The position numbers were made by a program, and so were the translations under genes. Below, one piece after another: positions 45,169 through 54,097 of a DNA stretch of 64,000 nt (positions are counted from its first letter, which is position 1; every line of letters starts with the position of its first letter). The notes under the pieces were generated by a model, which saw nothing but the letters and a program-made list of their open reading frames with translations, searched no databases and was not told the DNA's origin. The stretch comes from Pseudonocardia terrae (GTDB lineage Bacteria > Actinomycetota > Actinomycetes > Mycobacteriales > Pseudonocardiaceae): positions 1 to 64,000 of the forward strand of contig NZ_JAJTTE010000040.1 in assembly GCF_021343995.1 (NCBI RefSeq). The letters run 5' to 3'.

Positions 45169-45421
45169 ATGTCCGGGTTGCGGTTGGAATCGGGTTCGCG
45201 CGGGGAGCGGCCGCGGTTCTACAGCGTGGCGGAGGTCGCGCGGATGTTCGGGATGTCGAAGGTGCCGGTGTACCGGGCGATCGCAGATGGCGACTTTCCC
45301 GGCGGTGCGGATCCGTGGCCGGTTGATCATTCCGGCCAAGGCGGTCGAGGCGATGGTGGAGGCTGCGGTGTCCGCGCAGAGCGTGGTGGACCTCGCGGCT
45401 TGGCCGGCCGAGGGGGCGTGA
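45169..45421 (+). pseudogene. Excisionase-like MerR/HTH_17 protein, one-base insertion
   Basis: From ATG 45169 the protein reads RPRFYSVAEVARMFGMSKVPVYRAIADGDFP, a typical helix-turn-helix excisionase. An extra C near 45300 (TTTCCC for TTTCC) then shifts the frame. The remainder, AVRIRGRLIIPAKAVEAMVEAA, reads in the other frame to 45421. The corrected product has about 84 residues. It is the expected partner of the integrase at 43223, so the element may be unable to excise. Confidence 0.7.
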
Positions 45422-45633
45422 GCGCCGTGCGAGTCCTCCGTAGGTTGATCTCCTGGACCGTTCGGTCTCTGGTCCTTGGGCCGATCCGGCCCGCGGCCCG
45501 GGCGGTACTGCCGTGGGTTTTGCTGGTGCTGTTGGGCCCGACGACGAGGTGGCGGGCGCTCGCGACGGCGAAGGCGCTCGTGGTGCCGGGGCCGTCTCGA
45601 TGTCGGACTGCAGCGCCTGGCATCCGCCGGTGA
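45418..45633 (+). CDS. Small membrane protein of the integrative element
   Basis: A 71-residue protein from GTG 45418, overlapping the excisionase stop (GTGA). It has one or two membrane helices (LISWTVRSLVLGPIRP and AVLPWVLLVLLGPTTRW) and a poor, probably truncated end. Small membrane proteins commonly follow xis in actinobacterial integrative plasmids. The last 20 residues overlap sequence that reads better on the other strand. Confidence 0.45.
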   Translation: MSAVRVLRRLISWTVRSLVLGPIRPAARAVLPWVLLVLLGPTTRWRALATAKALVVPGPSRCRTAAPGIRR

Positions 45634-45760
45634 TGCCCGGGACGTCAGCGTTCTGCGCGGCGTCGTCGATCTTGCCGAAGTCGCCGGCGACCGCGCTGAC
45701 CTGGTCCATGCCGCCGCTGTGGCGCCAGGCGGCGATGACCTCGGGGTCGGTGCGGTGAGC
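45596..45760 (-). pseudogene. Fragment of an exported helical protein
   Basis: TDPEVIAAWRHSGGMDQVSA, VAGDFGKIDDAAQNADV and GITGGCQALQSDIETA form a continuous helical piece in one minus-strand frame, like the middle of small actinobacterial lipoproteins. No start, lipobox or end belonging to it is visible. It lies among debris of the integrative element. Confidence 0.35.
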
Positions 45761-46059
45761 CCTGTCCCGCGCGATGGCCATATGCTGTTCCGGAAGGTGC
45801 GGGAGCCCAGCGCCACGGCGTTGAGATTCGGGGCCTAGCTGCGAATGACGATGACGGTCGTCCATGACCAGCTGCGGGGGCGGCCGCGTCGTAGCGCCCG
45901 GCGGGCCCGACCATGGCAGCCCTGCGGGGCCAGCCGGGCGACGACCTTCGCGCTGATGGTGCTCGAGGATCTCGAGGAGTCGCGGCGTGTGGCGCGATCC
46001 GCACCGCCCCACCGTGACGGCCGAGAGCCGGGTCGTCGCGGGGTGAGAGGATCCGCGAG
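45761..46059. other. Debris between element remnants
   Basis: No intact gene or structured element was recognised on either strand in this stretch. Confidence 0.35.
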
Positions 46060-46302
46060 GTGCATGTGACGCTTTCGGATGACGAGACGATGTTGTTTGG
46101 CGTGAGTCCTATGCCCGATCCAGCGAGTGGCGAGCGTCTGCCCGCGGTACTGGTCGACGTGTTCTCGTCGCGTGATCCGGAGTTGCTGGCAGCGTGTCTG
46201 GCGGATGACGTGCTGATCGACTCGTTAGCCACGCGTAACGTCGCGGAATGCGAAGACGTGCTCACCGCGATGCTGTGGGTGTGGCGCAGGTCGGCCGACT
46301 GA
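46060..46302 (+). CDS. Short hypothetical protein
   Basis: An 80-residue protein from GTG 46060 (VHVTLSDDETMLFGVS...). It ends FSSRDPELLAACLADDVLIDS ... VLTAMLWVWRRSAD, with the helical look of SnoaL/NTF2-like fragments. A purine-rich GCGAGG lies just upstream. It may be the start of a longer gene cut short. Confidence 0.35.
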   Translation: MHVTLSDDETMLFGVSPMPDPASGERLPAVLVDVFSSRDPELLAACLADDVLIDSLATRNVAECEDVLTAMLWVWRRSAD

Positions 46303-46796
46303 TCGAGGCGCAGAACCGGTTCTTCCTCCGCAGGAGGTCATTGCCTCCCAACGGTCCGTGCGCGCCCGGCGTGCTGTCCCGCATTTCAGGGCCGCGACTG
46401 TGCGCAAGCAGGTGCCGGTAGCCCGTGGGTCCCGCCTGGCGCACGGCGGTGCTCGCCTTGCTGCGCGGGCGTGCTCGATCTGCTCGCCGCCGGCGAGCGC
46501 GACCGGCCAGCGACGTCCTCACCGGTCAGCCCCTAGCGGCGCAGTCGCCCGCAGCTGCTGGTCTGTCCGCCGTGCCGGCGATCAACGAGCCCGCCGGCGC
46601 GCAGCTCGCACACAAGGCGCTGCCGCAGGTGTCCGGCGTGCGCGAGTCCACCCCGCCGGCTCTTGCCACTGATTCCGCCCGGGCCGGTACCGCGGAAGGC
46701 ACCTCCACTGGCTGGCCGGAGTCATTGGGATTCCTTGTTCCGGGCAGGATGTTCGTCGAACCGGCCGCGGGTCGGGAACGAAGACAGGGGCCGAGG
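46303..46796. other. Non-coding debris before the sigma-factor remnant
   Basis: Frames here are compositionally skewed and none resembles a known family. It may be the decayed 5' part of the duplicated sigma-factor locus that follows. Confidence 0.35.
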
Positions 46797-47493
46797 ACGT
46801 CGTCCAGGAGGTGTTCCTCGCGCTGTGGCGCGAGCCCGGGCGCTTCGACCCCGACCGCGGTGCTTTCGCGAGCTGGCTGCTGACGCTGGTGCATCACAAG
46901 GCCGTCGACGCCGTACGGCGTGAGGCCACGAGCCGGCGTCGCACGGTGCCGGTCGAGGACGCCGCCACCGCAGCGCCCCCGGGGCCGGGCGCAGACCACG
47001 ACGCGTTGGCCGGTGTCGTCGCCGGACAGGTGCGCGACGCCCTCAGTCCCGCCGGCCAGCGCAGGCCGGACCGACCGGGGGTTCTGGATTCGGGCCGGGC
47101 CGCGGACGGCGCCTCCCGTTGCGTGGACGGGTCGTGGCGCTTGCGGCCACCGTCCTGGTCGCCGTGGCCGCGATCGCAGGGCTCGGCGTCTACCGCGCGC
47201 AGCTGAAGGCGCAGCGCGACGCCGAGGCGGCCCGTGCTCAGGGGATGGCCACGGCGATCCAGGAGATGGGCGAAGCGGGCACCAGGTCCGCTTTCCTCAC
47301 CGCGACGGGCTCCGGACCGGTCGTCGCTGTGGTGACCACACACGGGACCGATCGGGACGTACTGCCCGTCGGCCTGCACACCAACGGCTACGAGCAGATC
47401 TACGTCGTGTGGGGGCTGCCCGCCTCGGGAACGCCAACTGCTCTCGGGACATTCGACGTACGGTCCGACACCACCAACGACCGTCGCGAGTAG
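46797..47493 (+). pseudogene. Decayed copy of sigma factor plus anti-sigma factor
   Basis: From 46797, DVVQEVFLALWREPGRFD, RGAFASWLLTLVHHKAVDAVRREAT and VVAGQVRDALS match the sigma factor at 57135-57845 almost residue for residue, then break off at about 47044. Sigma region 4 and the anti-sigma N-terminus are missing. From 47119 the anti-sigma part resumes: membrane helix (VVALAATVLVAVAAIAGLGVY), RAQLKAQRDAEAAR, and QIYVVWGLPASGTPTALGTFDV, matching the gene at 56218. It ends early at 47493. The copy is inverted relative to its source and clearly not functional. Confidence 0.8.
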
Positions 47494-47681
47494 CAGGCCC
47501 GCGAAGCCGTCGGGTCACTGCCGCGGAGATCAGCTGGGCTGTTCGTTCGCCCCTCGTAGCGGCGCCATCGAGGTCACTGGCGTGTGAGGACGGTGACGTG
47601 TGCACAGTTCGTCGGGCGCCCGGGTTCGTCGCGTATCGGCGGCCGGGCTCACTGTCGTGGGCGGCAGTGATTTGGCCGCGG
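47494..47681. other. Short spacer after the sigma remnant
   Basis: No gene was recognised; this is the junction between the decayed duplicate and the end of the SigK-type operon. Confidence 0.4.
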
Positions 47682-48146
47682 TCAGGCCGTGACGTTCTTG
47701 CGTACGAGGTCGAGGGCCTGATCGGCGTGGGCGTCGAACTGTGTCTCGCTGGCGATCTCGGTGAGGATGCGGCGGTCCTGCCCGATCACGTAGGTGCGTC
47801 GGCGGGTGTGCAGCCCGCCGGGCAGCCAGCCTCGGTAGGCGCCGAACTCTTTGGCGACGGTGTGATGGGGGTCGGACAGCAGGGGGTAGCCGAGCGAGTG
47901 GGCCGCGGCGAACGTGCGCTGCGCGGCTACCGCGTCGGAGCTGATCCCGACCGGCTGGGCGCCGGCCGCGGCGAACTCGGCCGCGAGGTCGCGGAAGTGG
48001 CAGGCCTCGCGGGTGCAGCCGCCCGAGGAGGCGATGGGGTAGAAGAACAGCACCACCGGGCCCCCGGCCAGCAGGGTGGTGAGCCGGCGCAGGGTGCCGG
48101 TCTCGTCGTGTAGCTCGAAGTCGCTGATCTGTGCCCTGACGGTCAT
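47682..48146 (-). CDS. Peroxiredoxin (BCP/PrxQ-like)
   Basis: A 154-residue protein; ATG 48146 overlaps the DUF1295 stop (ATGA). It has the AhpC/TSA fold: ISDFELHDETGTLRRL, VVLFFYPIASSGGCTREACHFRDL with the peroxidatic Cys in the GGCT position and a second Cys five residues on (C-x4-C as in PrxQ), GISSDAVAAQRTFA, and YPLLSDPHHTVAKEFGAY. It reduces peroxides, using thiol donors. As the last gene of the SigK-type operon it fits a redox-stress theme. Confidence 0.85.
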   Translation of the reverse strand: MTVRAQISDFELHDETGTLRRLTTLLAGGPVVLFFYPIASSGGCTREACHFRDLAAEFAAAGAQPVGISSDAVAAQRTFAAAHSLGYPLLSDPHHTVAKEFGAYRGWLPGGLHTRRRTYVIGQDRRILTEIASETQFDAHADQALDLVRKNVTA

Positions 48147-48973
48147 GCGTCGATCTCCTTGCTCGGGGGGAGCGGGAGGAATCGGCTGGTGCACCGGGCG
48201 TAGTCGGCGTAGCCGGGGCGGCGCTCGCCGATGCTGCTTTCCAGCAGTCGGGCGCCGGTGCCCCGGACGAGGTTGGTGGTCAGCGCGGCCGCGGCGAGCA
48301 GCCCGATCAAACCGGCCAGGTGGTGCAGGGCGATAAGCGCCAGGCCCCACCAGACCGCGGCGTCGCCGAAGTAGTTGGGATGGCGGGTGTAGCGCCACAG
48401 CCCACGGTCCAGGACCTGGCCCCGGTTGCGCGGATCGGCGGTGAAGGCGGCGAGCTGGGCGTCGCCGACGGTCTCGAAGACCATCCCGACCGCCCACACC
48501 AGGACACCGAGCACCGTCACCACGATGGACCCTGCGCCGCTCGCGTACCCGTACTGCGCGAGCTGCACGGGCAGCGACACGAACCACATCACCACGCCCT
48601 GAGACAGGTAGACCTGGCGCACCGCGTACCACCACGGGTGGCCCGCAGCGGCACGCAGCAGCGCCACGTAGCGGGCGTCCTCGGGCTCGCCGCGGTTGCG
48701 CCGGGCGATGTGCACCGCGAGCCGCAGCCCCCAGGTGACGGTGAGTGCGGTGACCAGCCAGCGCCGCCAGGCGTCGCCCTCGCCTGCCGACAGGCCCAAG
48801 CTGATCACGGCGATCACCACGAAACCGCTGCCCCACGCGACGTCGACACCGTCGTGCCGTCGACGAACACGGGCGACGGCGAACGCGATCGCCATCACTG
48901 CGAGCACGGCCGCGGCGCTGACCCACAGGTTGGTCAGCCAGGCCGACCAGGGGAAATCCGTCGACCTGGTCAT
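48143..48973 (-). CDS. DUF1295 membrane protein (steroid 5-alpha-reductase-like)
   Basis: A 276-residue membrane protein; ATG 48973 overlaps the previous stop (ATGA). About seven helices are predicted, starting with WLTNLWVSAAAVLAVMAIAF. The signature GLWRYTRHPNYFGDAAVWWG (about 190-210) is that of DUF1295/isoprenylcysteine methyltransferase-like reductases. The equivalent of M. tuberculosis Rv0446c is found in the same setting. It probably reduces or modifies a lipid made by the neighbouring methyltransferases. Confidence 0.84.
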   Translation of the reverse strand: MTRSTDFPWSAWLTNLWVSAAAVLAVMAIAFAVARVRRRHDGVDVAWGSGFVVIAVISLGLSAGEGDAWRRWLVTALTVTWGLRLAVHIARRNRGEPEDARYVALLRAAAGHPWWYAVRQVYLSQGVVMWFVSLPVQLAQYGYASGAGSIVVTVLGVLVWAVGMVFETVGDAQLAAFTADPRNRGQVLDRGLWRYTRHPNYFGDAAVWWGLALIALHHLAGLIGLLAAAALTTNLVRGTGARLLESSIGERRPGYADYARCTSRFLPLPPSKEIDA

Positions 48974-50352
48974 CCTCGGGGCGAGGGGATGGGGGCGCGC
49001 GCCGGGTCGAGCTCGCCCGGGCGGACGTCTGCGGCCAGCCGGTCCAGCGCCGGGTCCGCGCCGAGGGTCGCGGCGCGGCTGCGCGGGAGCCCCGACCGGC
49101 CGTCGGCGTCCGGGCGAACCAGCAGGACTTGGTGCACACCCATCCGGTTCTCGGCGAACGCGAGCGCGGCGCCGGCGAGGTAGAGCAGCCACACCCGGTA
49201 CTGCTCCTCGCCGATCAGCGTGACAGCGTCGGTCCGGCGGCGCTGCAGCGTATCCAGCCAGGGGCGAATAGTGCGGACGTAGTGCTCCCGCAGCGAGTGG
49301 ACGTCGACGATCTCCAGCCCGGCCGCCTCGAGGAAGCACAGTGTCTCGCCGAGCGGGCGCATGTACATGTCGGGGGCGACGTAGGACGCCATGAACGCGC
49401 CACCGCCGGGCACGGAGTTGGACCCCGACGCCCCGCGCGACATCTGCTGCAGCAGCACCCGACCGTGTGGGAGCACCAGCCGCTGCAGCTGCGCGGCGTA
49501 GAGGGGGTAGTTGTCCTGTCCGACGTGCTCGCCCATCTCGATCGAGGCGATCGCGTCGAACGGCGGGTCTGCGGAGTTCACCCCAATCTCGCGGTAGTCC
49601 TGCAGCCGGATCTCGACCCGGTCGGTCAGCCCGAGCTCGCGGACGCGCTTGAGCCCGTAGGCCCGCTGCTCGGCCGAGAGGGTCACCCCGACGGAGGTGA
49701 CGCCGTGGTGGCGGGCCGCGTGGATCAGCAGGGAGGCCCAGCCACAGCCGACGTCGAGCAGCCGCATCCCGGGCCGCAGGTCGAGCTTGCGGCAGATCAG
49801 CTCCAGCTTGTCGCGCTGCGCCTGTTCCAGCCCGTAGCCTTCTACGGCGTCGCGGGTCCAGTAGCCGCAGGAGTAGGCCATCTGCGGGTCGAGGAGGAAC
49901 TCGTAGAAGGCGTTGGACAGGTCGTAGTGGTGCGTGATCGCGGCGCGGTCCCGGCGGCGGGTGTGCAGGCCGCCGGAGAGCCGGGCCTCCGTCGCCGGGG
50001 GTCGCGGGCGGGGGCCGATCGCTCCGAGCGCGGCGGCGGTGCGCAGCGCGGCGAGACGGTCGGTGGTCGTCAGGGAGACGGGGGCGGTGCGGCCGAGCTT
50101 CCAGAACCGGGACAGGCCCTCGGCGAGATCGCCTTCGACGTCGAGCTCGCCGGCCACGAACGCGCGCGCCAGGCCCAGCTCGCCGGGGTTCCACAGCAGC
50201 CGGCGCAGCGCCCGTCGGTGCCGGACCACGGCGACCGGCCCGGGTCCGGCGGGCCCGGCCTCGGACCCGTCCCAGGCGCGCAGCCGCACCGGCAGACAGG
50301 CCCCGAGCACGCCCTCGACCAGTGCGGCGAGGCGAGGAGCGACAGGGGACAT
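48970..50352 (-). CDS. Cyclopropane-fatty-acid-type methyltransferase
   Basis: A 460-residue protein from ATG 50352, behind GGAGGTG. The N-terminal 120 residues hold the lipid-binding region (ALRRLLWNPGELGLARAFVAGELDVEGDL). The catalytic part begins ITHHYDLSNAFYEFLLDPQMAYSCGYW. The SAM site is MRLLDVGCGWASLLIHAA, followed by GVTLSAEQRAYGLKR and ASIEMGEHVG. The enzyme transfers a methyl or methylene group from SAM to an unsaturated acyl chain. The C-terminus carries about 45 extra disordered residues. It is coupled to the following DUF1295 gene. Confidence 0.88.
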   Translation of the reverse strand: MSPVAPRLAALVEGVLGACLPVRLRAWDGSEAGPAGPGPVAVVRHRRALRRLLWNPGELGLARAFVAGELDVEGDLAEGLSRFWKLGRTAPVSLTTTDRLAALRTAAALGAIGPRPRPPATEARLSGGLHTRRRDRAAITHHYDLSNAFYEFLLDPQMAYSCGYWTRDAVEGYGLEQAQRDKLELICRKLDLRPGMRLLDVGCGWASLLIHAARHHGVTSVGVTLSAEQRAYGLKRVRELGLTDRVEIRLQDYREIGVNSADPPFDAIASIEMGEHVGQDNYPLYAAQLQRLVLPHGRVLLQQMSRGASGSNSVPGGGAFMASYVAPDMYMRPLGETLCFLEAAGLEIVDVHSLREHYVRTIRPWLDTLQRRRTDAVTLIGEEQYRVWLLYLAGAALAFAENRMGVHQVLLVRPDADGRSGLPRSRAATLGADPALDRLAADVRPGELDPARAPIPSPRG

Positions 50353-50425
50353 GAGCACCTCCAGTGCCGGTGCGTGGGACGCGGTGCGCGGAGCACCACG
50401 TCCCACACCCCAACAGGTCAGCGGG

Positions 50426-51715
50426 TCAGCGGGTGAGGCAGAGCTGGTGGACGTCGAGGTGGCCGGCGCGAAAGCCCGCCTCGCAGTAGCCGAGGTAGAA
50501 CTCCCACATCCGGCGGAAGGTCTCGTCGAAGCCGAGCCCGCGGACCTCGGCCCAGCGGGACAGGAACCGGGCACGCCAGTGGTGCAGGGTGCGGGCGTAG
50601 TCCGCGCCGAGCGAGCGACGCTCGGCGATACGCAACGACGAGTGCCCCGCCAGCCCGCGCTCGATCGCCTCCGTTGACGGGATCCGGCCGCCGGGGAAGA
50701 CGTACTTGTGGATCCAGGTGTAGTCGTTGCGCGAGACACGAAGCCGGTCGTCGGGCATGGTGCTGGCCTGCAGGCCGACCCGGCCGCCCGGCTTGAGCAG
50801 CCGGTCCAGCGTGGCGTAGTAGGTGGGCCAGTACCGTTCGCCGACGGCCTCGATCATCTCCACCGAGACCACGGCGTCGTAGCTGCCGCGGGCCTCGCGG
50901 TAGTCGCGCAGCAGGACCTGCACCCGGTCGGCCACCCCGGCCTCGACGATCCGGCGCTGCGCGAGCGAGGCCTGCTCCGCCGAGATCGTGAGCGTGGTGA
51001 CACGCGCGCCCCGCTGCGCCGCGCGGATCGCCAGCCCGCCCCACCCGGTACCGATCTCCAGGACATGCGTTCCCGCGGTGACCCCGGCGAGGTCGAGGAC
51101 GGCGTCGATCTTGCGTTCCTGGGCGCCGACGAGGTCATCGGAGCCCGACGCGAACCAGCCGGAGGAATACGACATCGTCTCGTCGAGGAACAGCGCGAAC
51201 AGCTCGTTGGACAGGTCGTAGTGGCGGTGGATGTTCTCCCGCGCGCCCTCGACGCTGTTGAGCTCCTCGACCGGTTGCCGGGCCTCGACCCACCGCCGGG
51301 CCAGGCGCTGGAGCACCGGCGGGACGAGGGTGGCCAGCGTCGCGGCGAACGGGGTGAGCACGGACGGGAGGTCCTCGGCGGTCCAGTCACCGACCATGTA
51401 GGCCTCACCGAACCCGATCTTCGAGTCGTTGCCCAGGCGGCGGAAGAAGGCCGCGGGCCGCGCGATCCGCATGACCGGCGCAGTGGCGTCGCCGGCACCG
51501 AGGACCTCCCCGCCCGCCAGCTCGACCCGCACCGGCAGGGCCCGCACGGCCCGCCGGAACAGTGCCTCGGCGACACGAGCCTTGATCGGCGCGCCGGGCA
51601 CGGCGGCCAGCCCCGGCCAGACGCCCTCGTTCGGACGCGGCACTGGATGCGGCACTGGGCGCGGAACCAGGCGCGGTGGTGCGACCGTGTTCTCGATGGG
51701 CTGTCGGACGGTCAC
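50426..51715 (-). CDS. ufaA1: Cyclopropane-fatty-acid-type methyltransferase (UfaA1-like)
   Basis: A 429-residue protein from GTG 51715 overlapping the DUF1365 stop (GTGA). The N-terminus is Pro-rich. SAM-binding and catalytic blocks are IHRHYDLSNELFALFLDETMSYSSGWF, THVLEIGTGWGGLAIRAA, LTISAEQASLAQRRI and VSVEMIEAVGERYWPTYY; the end EFYLGYCEAGFRAGHLDVHQL is standard for the family. Position next to DUF1365 and FAD oxidoreductase matches UfaA1 (Rv0447c), which makes modified (tuberculostearate-type) fatty acids. It shares only moderate similarity with the neighbour at 48970, so the two are not a recent duplication. Confidence 0.88.
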   Translation of the reverse strand: MTVRQPIENTVAPPRLVPRPVPHPVPRPNEGVWPGLAAVPGAPIKARVAEALFRRAVRALPVRVELAGGEVLGAGDATAPVMRIARPAAFFRRLGNDSKIGFGEAYMVGDWTAEDLPSVLTPFAATLATLVPPVLQRLARRWVEARQPVEELNSVEGARENIHRHYDLSNELFALFLDETMSYSSGWFASGSDDLVGAQERKIDAVLDLAGVTAGTHVLEIGTGWGGLAIRAAQRGARVTTLTISAEQASLAQRRIVEAGVADRVQVLLRDYREARGSYDAVVSVEMIEAVGERYWPTYYATLDRLLKPGGRVGLQASTMPDDRLRVSRNDYTWIHKYVFPGGRIPSTEAIERGLAGHSSLRIAERRSLGADYARTLHHWRARFLSRWAEVRGLGFDETFRRMWEFYLGYCEAGFRAGHLDVHQLCLTR

Positions 51716-52509
51716 TGGACTCCCTCCTGGGGGCGGTGGGTGGGACGCGGCAGGACCGGCAGCCGGCGCAGCCACAGGCGGATCCCGTGGAAGCGGATCA
51801 GCGTGGACGTGCGGTGGGTGACGAGTGGGCGGCGCAGCAGCGTCGCGGCCAACGCCAGCGGCGTAGCCGGCCGGCGGGTGCCGGTCACCGTGGCGGTCAG
51901 GGCGGTGACCCCGTCGCGGCACAGCGTGATCGCCAGCGCGAGCCGGTCGTCCGGCTCGGGCACCGACAGGTGGTACTCGCCGTCGACGGTGAAAAACGGC
52001 GAGACGAAGAAGTCCTTGGCGATCGTCGTGCGGCCGTCGGCGTCAGGGCGGAGCAGGTAGCAGTGCCGCTCGCCGTAGGTGTTGTGCACCTCCGCGATCA
52101 CGCAGGCCAGCTCGCCGGTGTCGCGGTGACACCAGAACACGGTCAACGGGTTGAACACATACCCGGCGCAGCGGGCGTGAGCGAGCATGCGGACCCGCCC
52201 GCCACGCAGGTCCACGCCCTGACCCGCGAGGTAGGCGTCGACGTTCTCCCGCAGGGTGCGGTCGGGGTCGCCCATGTGGTCCCGCGCCTCGAACCGGGCG
52301 AACGGGCGCAGCGCCCGCGGCAGTCGGGGGAGCCCGTCGAGGTCGACCAGCCACAGATAGAGGCTGTGCCGGAAGCCGTACTCCAGTGCCTCGCGCCGAA
52401 CGTGCCGGACCTCGACCGCGTAGAGCTGTGCACCCGAGACGGTGCCGACGCACCGCGTCGCCTTGACGGACACGGAACCCGCCGGGGAAGTCGCCACGGT
52501 CGTGCTCAC
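51712..52509 (-). CDS. DUF1365 protein
   Basis: A 265-residue protein from GTG 52509, overlapping the FAD oxidoreductase stop (GTGA). The family blocks are visible: QLYAVEVRHVRREALEYGFRH, YLWLVDLDGLPRLPRALRPF, VRMLAHARCAGYVFNPLTVFW and VIAEVHNTYGERHCYLL. The counterpart in M. tuberculosis is Rv0448c. DUF1365 proteins accompany cyclopropane-type methyltransferases and FAD-dependent oxidoreductases across bacteria. The specific reaction is not established. Confidence 0.86.
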   Translation of the reverse strand: MSTTVATSPAGSVSVKATRCVGTVSGAQLYAVEVRHVRREALEYGFRHSLYLWLVDLDGLPRLPRALRPFARFEARDHMGDPDRTLRENVDAYLAGQGVDLRGGRVRMLAHARCAGYVFNPLTVFWCHRDTGELACVIAEVHNTYGERHCYLLRPDADGRTTIAKDFFVSPFFTVDGEYHLSVPEPDDRLALAITLCRDGVTALTATVTGTRRPATPLALAATLLRRPLVTHRTSTLIRFHGIRLWLRRLPVLPRPTHRPQEGVQ

Positions 52510-53741
52510 CAGCGCGCTCCGAACGCCTCCGCCGCCCGGACCCCGGACAGGCAGCCGTCCTCGTGGAAACCCCAACCGTGGTAGGCGCCGGCGAAGGCGG
52601 TGAGCCCGGTGGTCAGCTCGGGCAGCCGCCGCTGCGCCGCGACCGACTCACGCGTGTAGATCGGGTGCTCGTAGACCATGCGCGCGACCACCCGCGACTC
52701 GTCGACGCGGCCCGCCCCGTTCAGGGTGACGACGAACGGGCCGCCCTCGAGCCGCTGCAGCCTGGTCATGTCGTAGCTGACCAGCACCGACGAGTCGGCC
52801 GACGCACACGTCGGCTTCAGGTAGTTCCAGCTGGCGCGAGCCTGCGGGGCGCGGGGCAGCAGCGAGGTGTCGGCGTGTAGCCAGGTCTCGTTGCGCGAGT
52901 ATGCGAAACCACCCAGCACCTTGCGCTCGTCGCCGGTCGGGTCGGCCAGCAGCCGCAGGGCCTGGTCGGGATGGGTGGCGACGACGACGCGGTCGAAGCG
53001 CTGCACCCGGTCGTCGTGGGTGCGGACCTCGACGCCCGTACCGCGGGTGACATGGCGGACCGGGGCCTCGGTGCGGACCTCGGGCAGCTCCTTGACGATC
53101 CGCTCGACGTAGGTGCGCGACCCGCCGACCACCGTGCGCCACTGTGGCGACCCGCTGACCGACAGCAGGCCGTGATGGTCGAGGAAGGTGAACAAGTAGC
53201 GGGCCGGGTAGGCAAGCGAGACGTGCGCGCCGGCCGACCACACACACGACACCACCGGGATCACGAAGTGATCCACGAAGTAGCGCGAGTAGCCGCCGAT
53301 CGCGAGGAAGGCGCCGAGGGTGACCTCACCGGCGCGCTCATCGGCGAGCACCCGCCGGGCGTGCCGGTGAAACCGCAGGACTTCGCCCAGCATCCGCAGG
53401 TACCGCGGCCGAGCCACCATGCCTGGTGTCGGGAACAGCCCCGCCAGCCTGCGCGCGCCCGCATACTCCAGCCCGCAACCCTCGCACCGGACACTCATCG
53501 ACATCTCCGCGTCCTGGGTCGGCACATCGAGCTCGCGGAGCAGCCGTAGCAGTGTCGGGTAGGTCCGGTCGTTGTGGACGATGAAACCCGAGTCGACCTG
53601 CGCTGCCCCGAGATCGTGAGTGTGGGCGTGCCCGCCCAGCCGCGGGTCGGCCTCGAACAAGGTGACGTCGTGGGTGCGGTTCAGCAGGTGGGCGGCGGTC
53701 AGGCCGGCCACACCGCTGCCGATCACTGCGACCGTACTCAT
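52506..53741 (-). CDS. FAD-dependent amine-oxidase-type oxidoreductase
   Basis: A 411-residue protein. The Rossmann FAD site is VAVIGSGVAGLTAAHLL (residues 4-20) with the acidic E at VTLFEADPRLGGHAH. Further family marks are DSGFIVHNDRTYPTLLRLL and the C-terminal FAGAYHGWGFHEDGCLSGVRAAE, which closes on the flavin. It corresponds to Rv0449c of the mycobacterial locus. It probably desaturates or oxidises the fatty acyl chain handled by the next genes. It starts the coupled five-gene leftward block. Confidence 0.88.
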   Translation of the reverse strand: MSTVAVIGSGVAGLTAAHLLNRTHDVTLFEADPRLGGHAHTHDLGAAQVDSGFIVHNDRTYPTLLRLLRELDVPTQDAEMSMSVRCEGCGLEYAGARRLAGLFPTPGMVARPRYLRMLGEVLRFHRHARRVLADERAGEVTLGAFLAIGGYSRYFVDHFVIPVVSCVWSAGAHVSLAYPARYLFTFLDHHGLLSVSGSPQWRTVVGGSRTYVERIVKELPEVRTEAPVRHVTRGTGVEVRTHDDRVQRFDRVVVATHPDQALRLLADPTGDERKVLGGFAYSRNETWLHADTSLLPRAPQARASWNYLKPTCASADSSVLVSYDMTRLQRLEGGPFVVTLNGAGRVDESRVVARMVYEHPIYTRESVAAQRRLPELTTGLTAFAGAYHGWGFHEDGCLSGVRAAEAFGARW

Positions 53742-54097
53742 CGGACTCCTGTGAGGACCTGGGGCGCCCGGTGCTGGACTGCCACCAGGCGTTCGCGATC
53801 ACCGGCTCCTCCGGTTCGACGCGCGCTCGTCGGAGGCACACCTATCGCGGGGGAAGGGACAACAGCGGGCCGGTCACGTCGTCGCGGCTGCCGAACTGCC
53901 GGCCGGTCCGACAACGCGGTGTGCAAGCGCCGGCCTCCTACGTGGGGCTGGGGCGCCCGGCGGGCAGCGCTTCCAGGCAGGGCCGGTGGCACGTGTTGAC
54001 GTGAGCCGTGAAGAGTGAGGTTCGGCGCAAAAAGCGACAGCGAGCATGCCGCCGCGCCCTCGCCGGCTGACGAGGGGCGCGGGTGGCTGCGCCGGGA
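53742..54097. other. Intergenic region between fasciclin and FAD genes
   Basis: The 356-base stretch has no convincing gene. It should contain the promoter for the leftward FAD-to-peroxiredoxin block, plausibly a SigK-type one, but a clear -35/-10 pair could not be picked out by eye. Confidence 0.45.

Noticed and set aside
53742-54097. Definite SigK promoter between fasciclin and FAD genes
   Set aside because: No convincing -35/-10 pair with proper spacing could be picked by eye.
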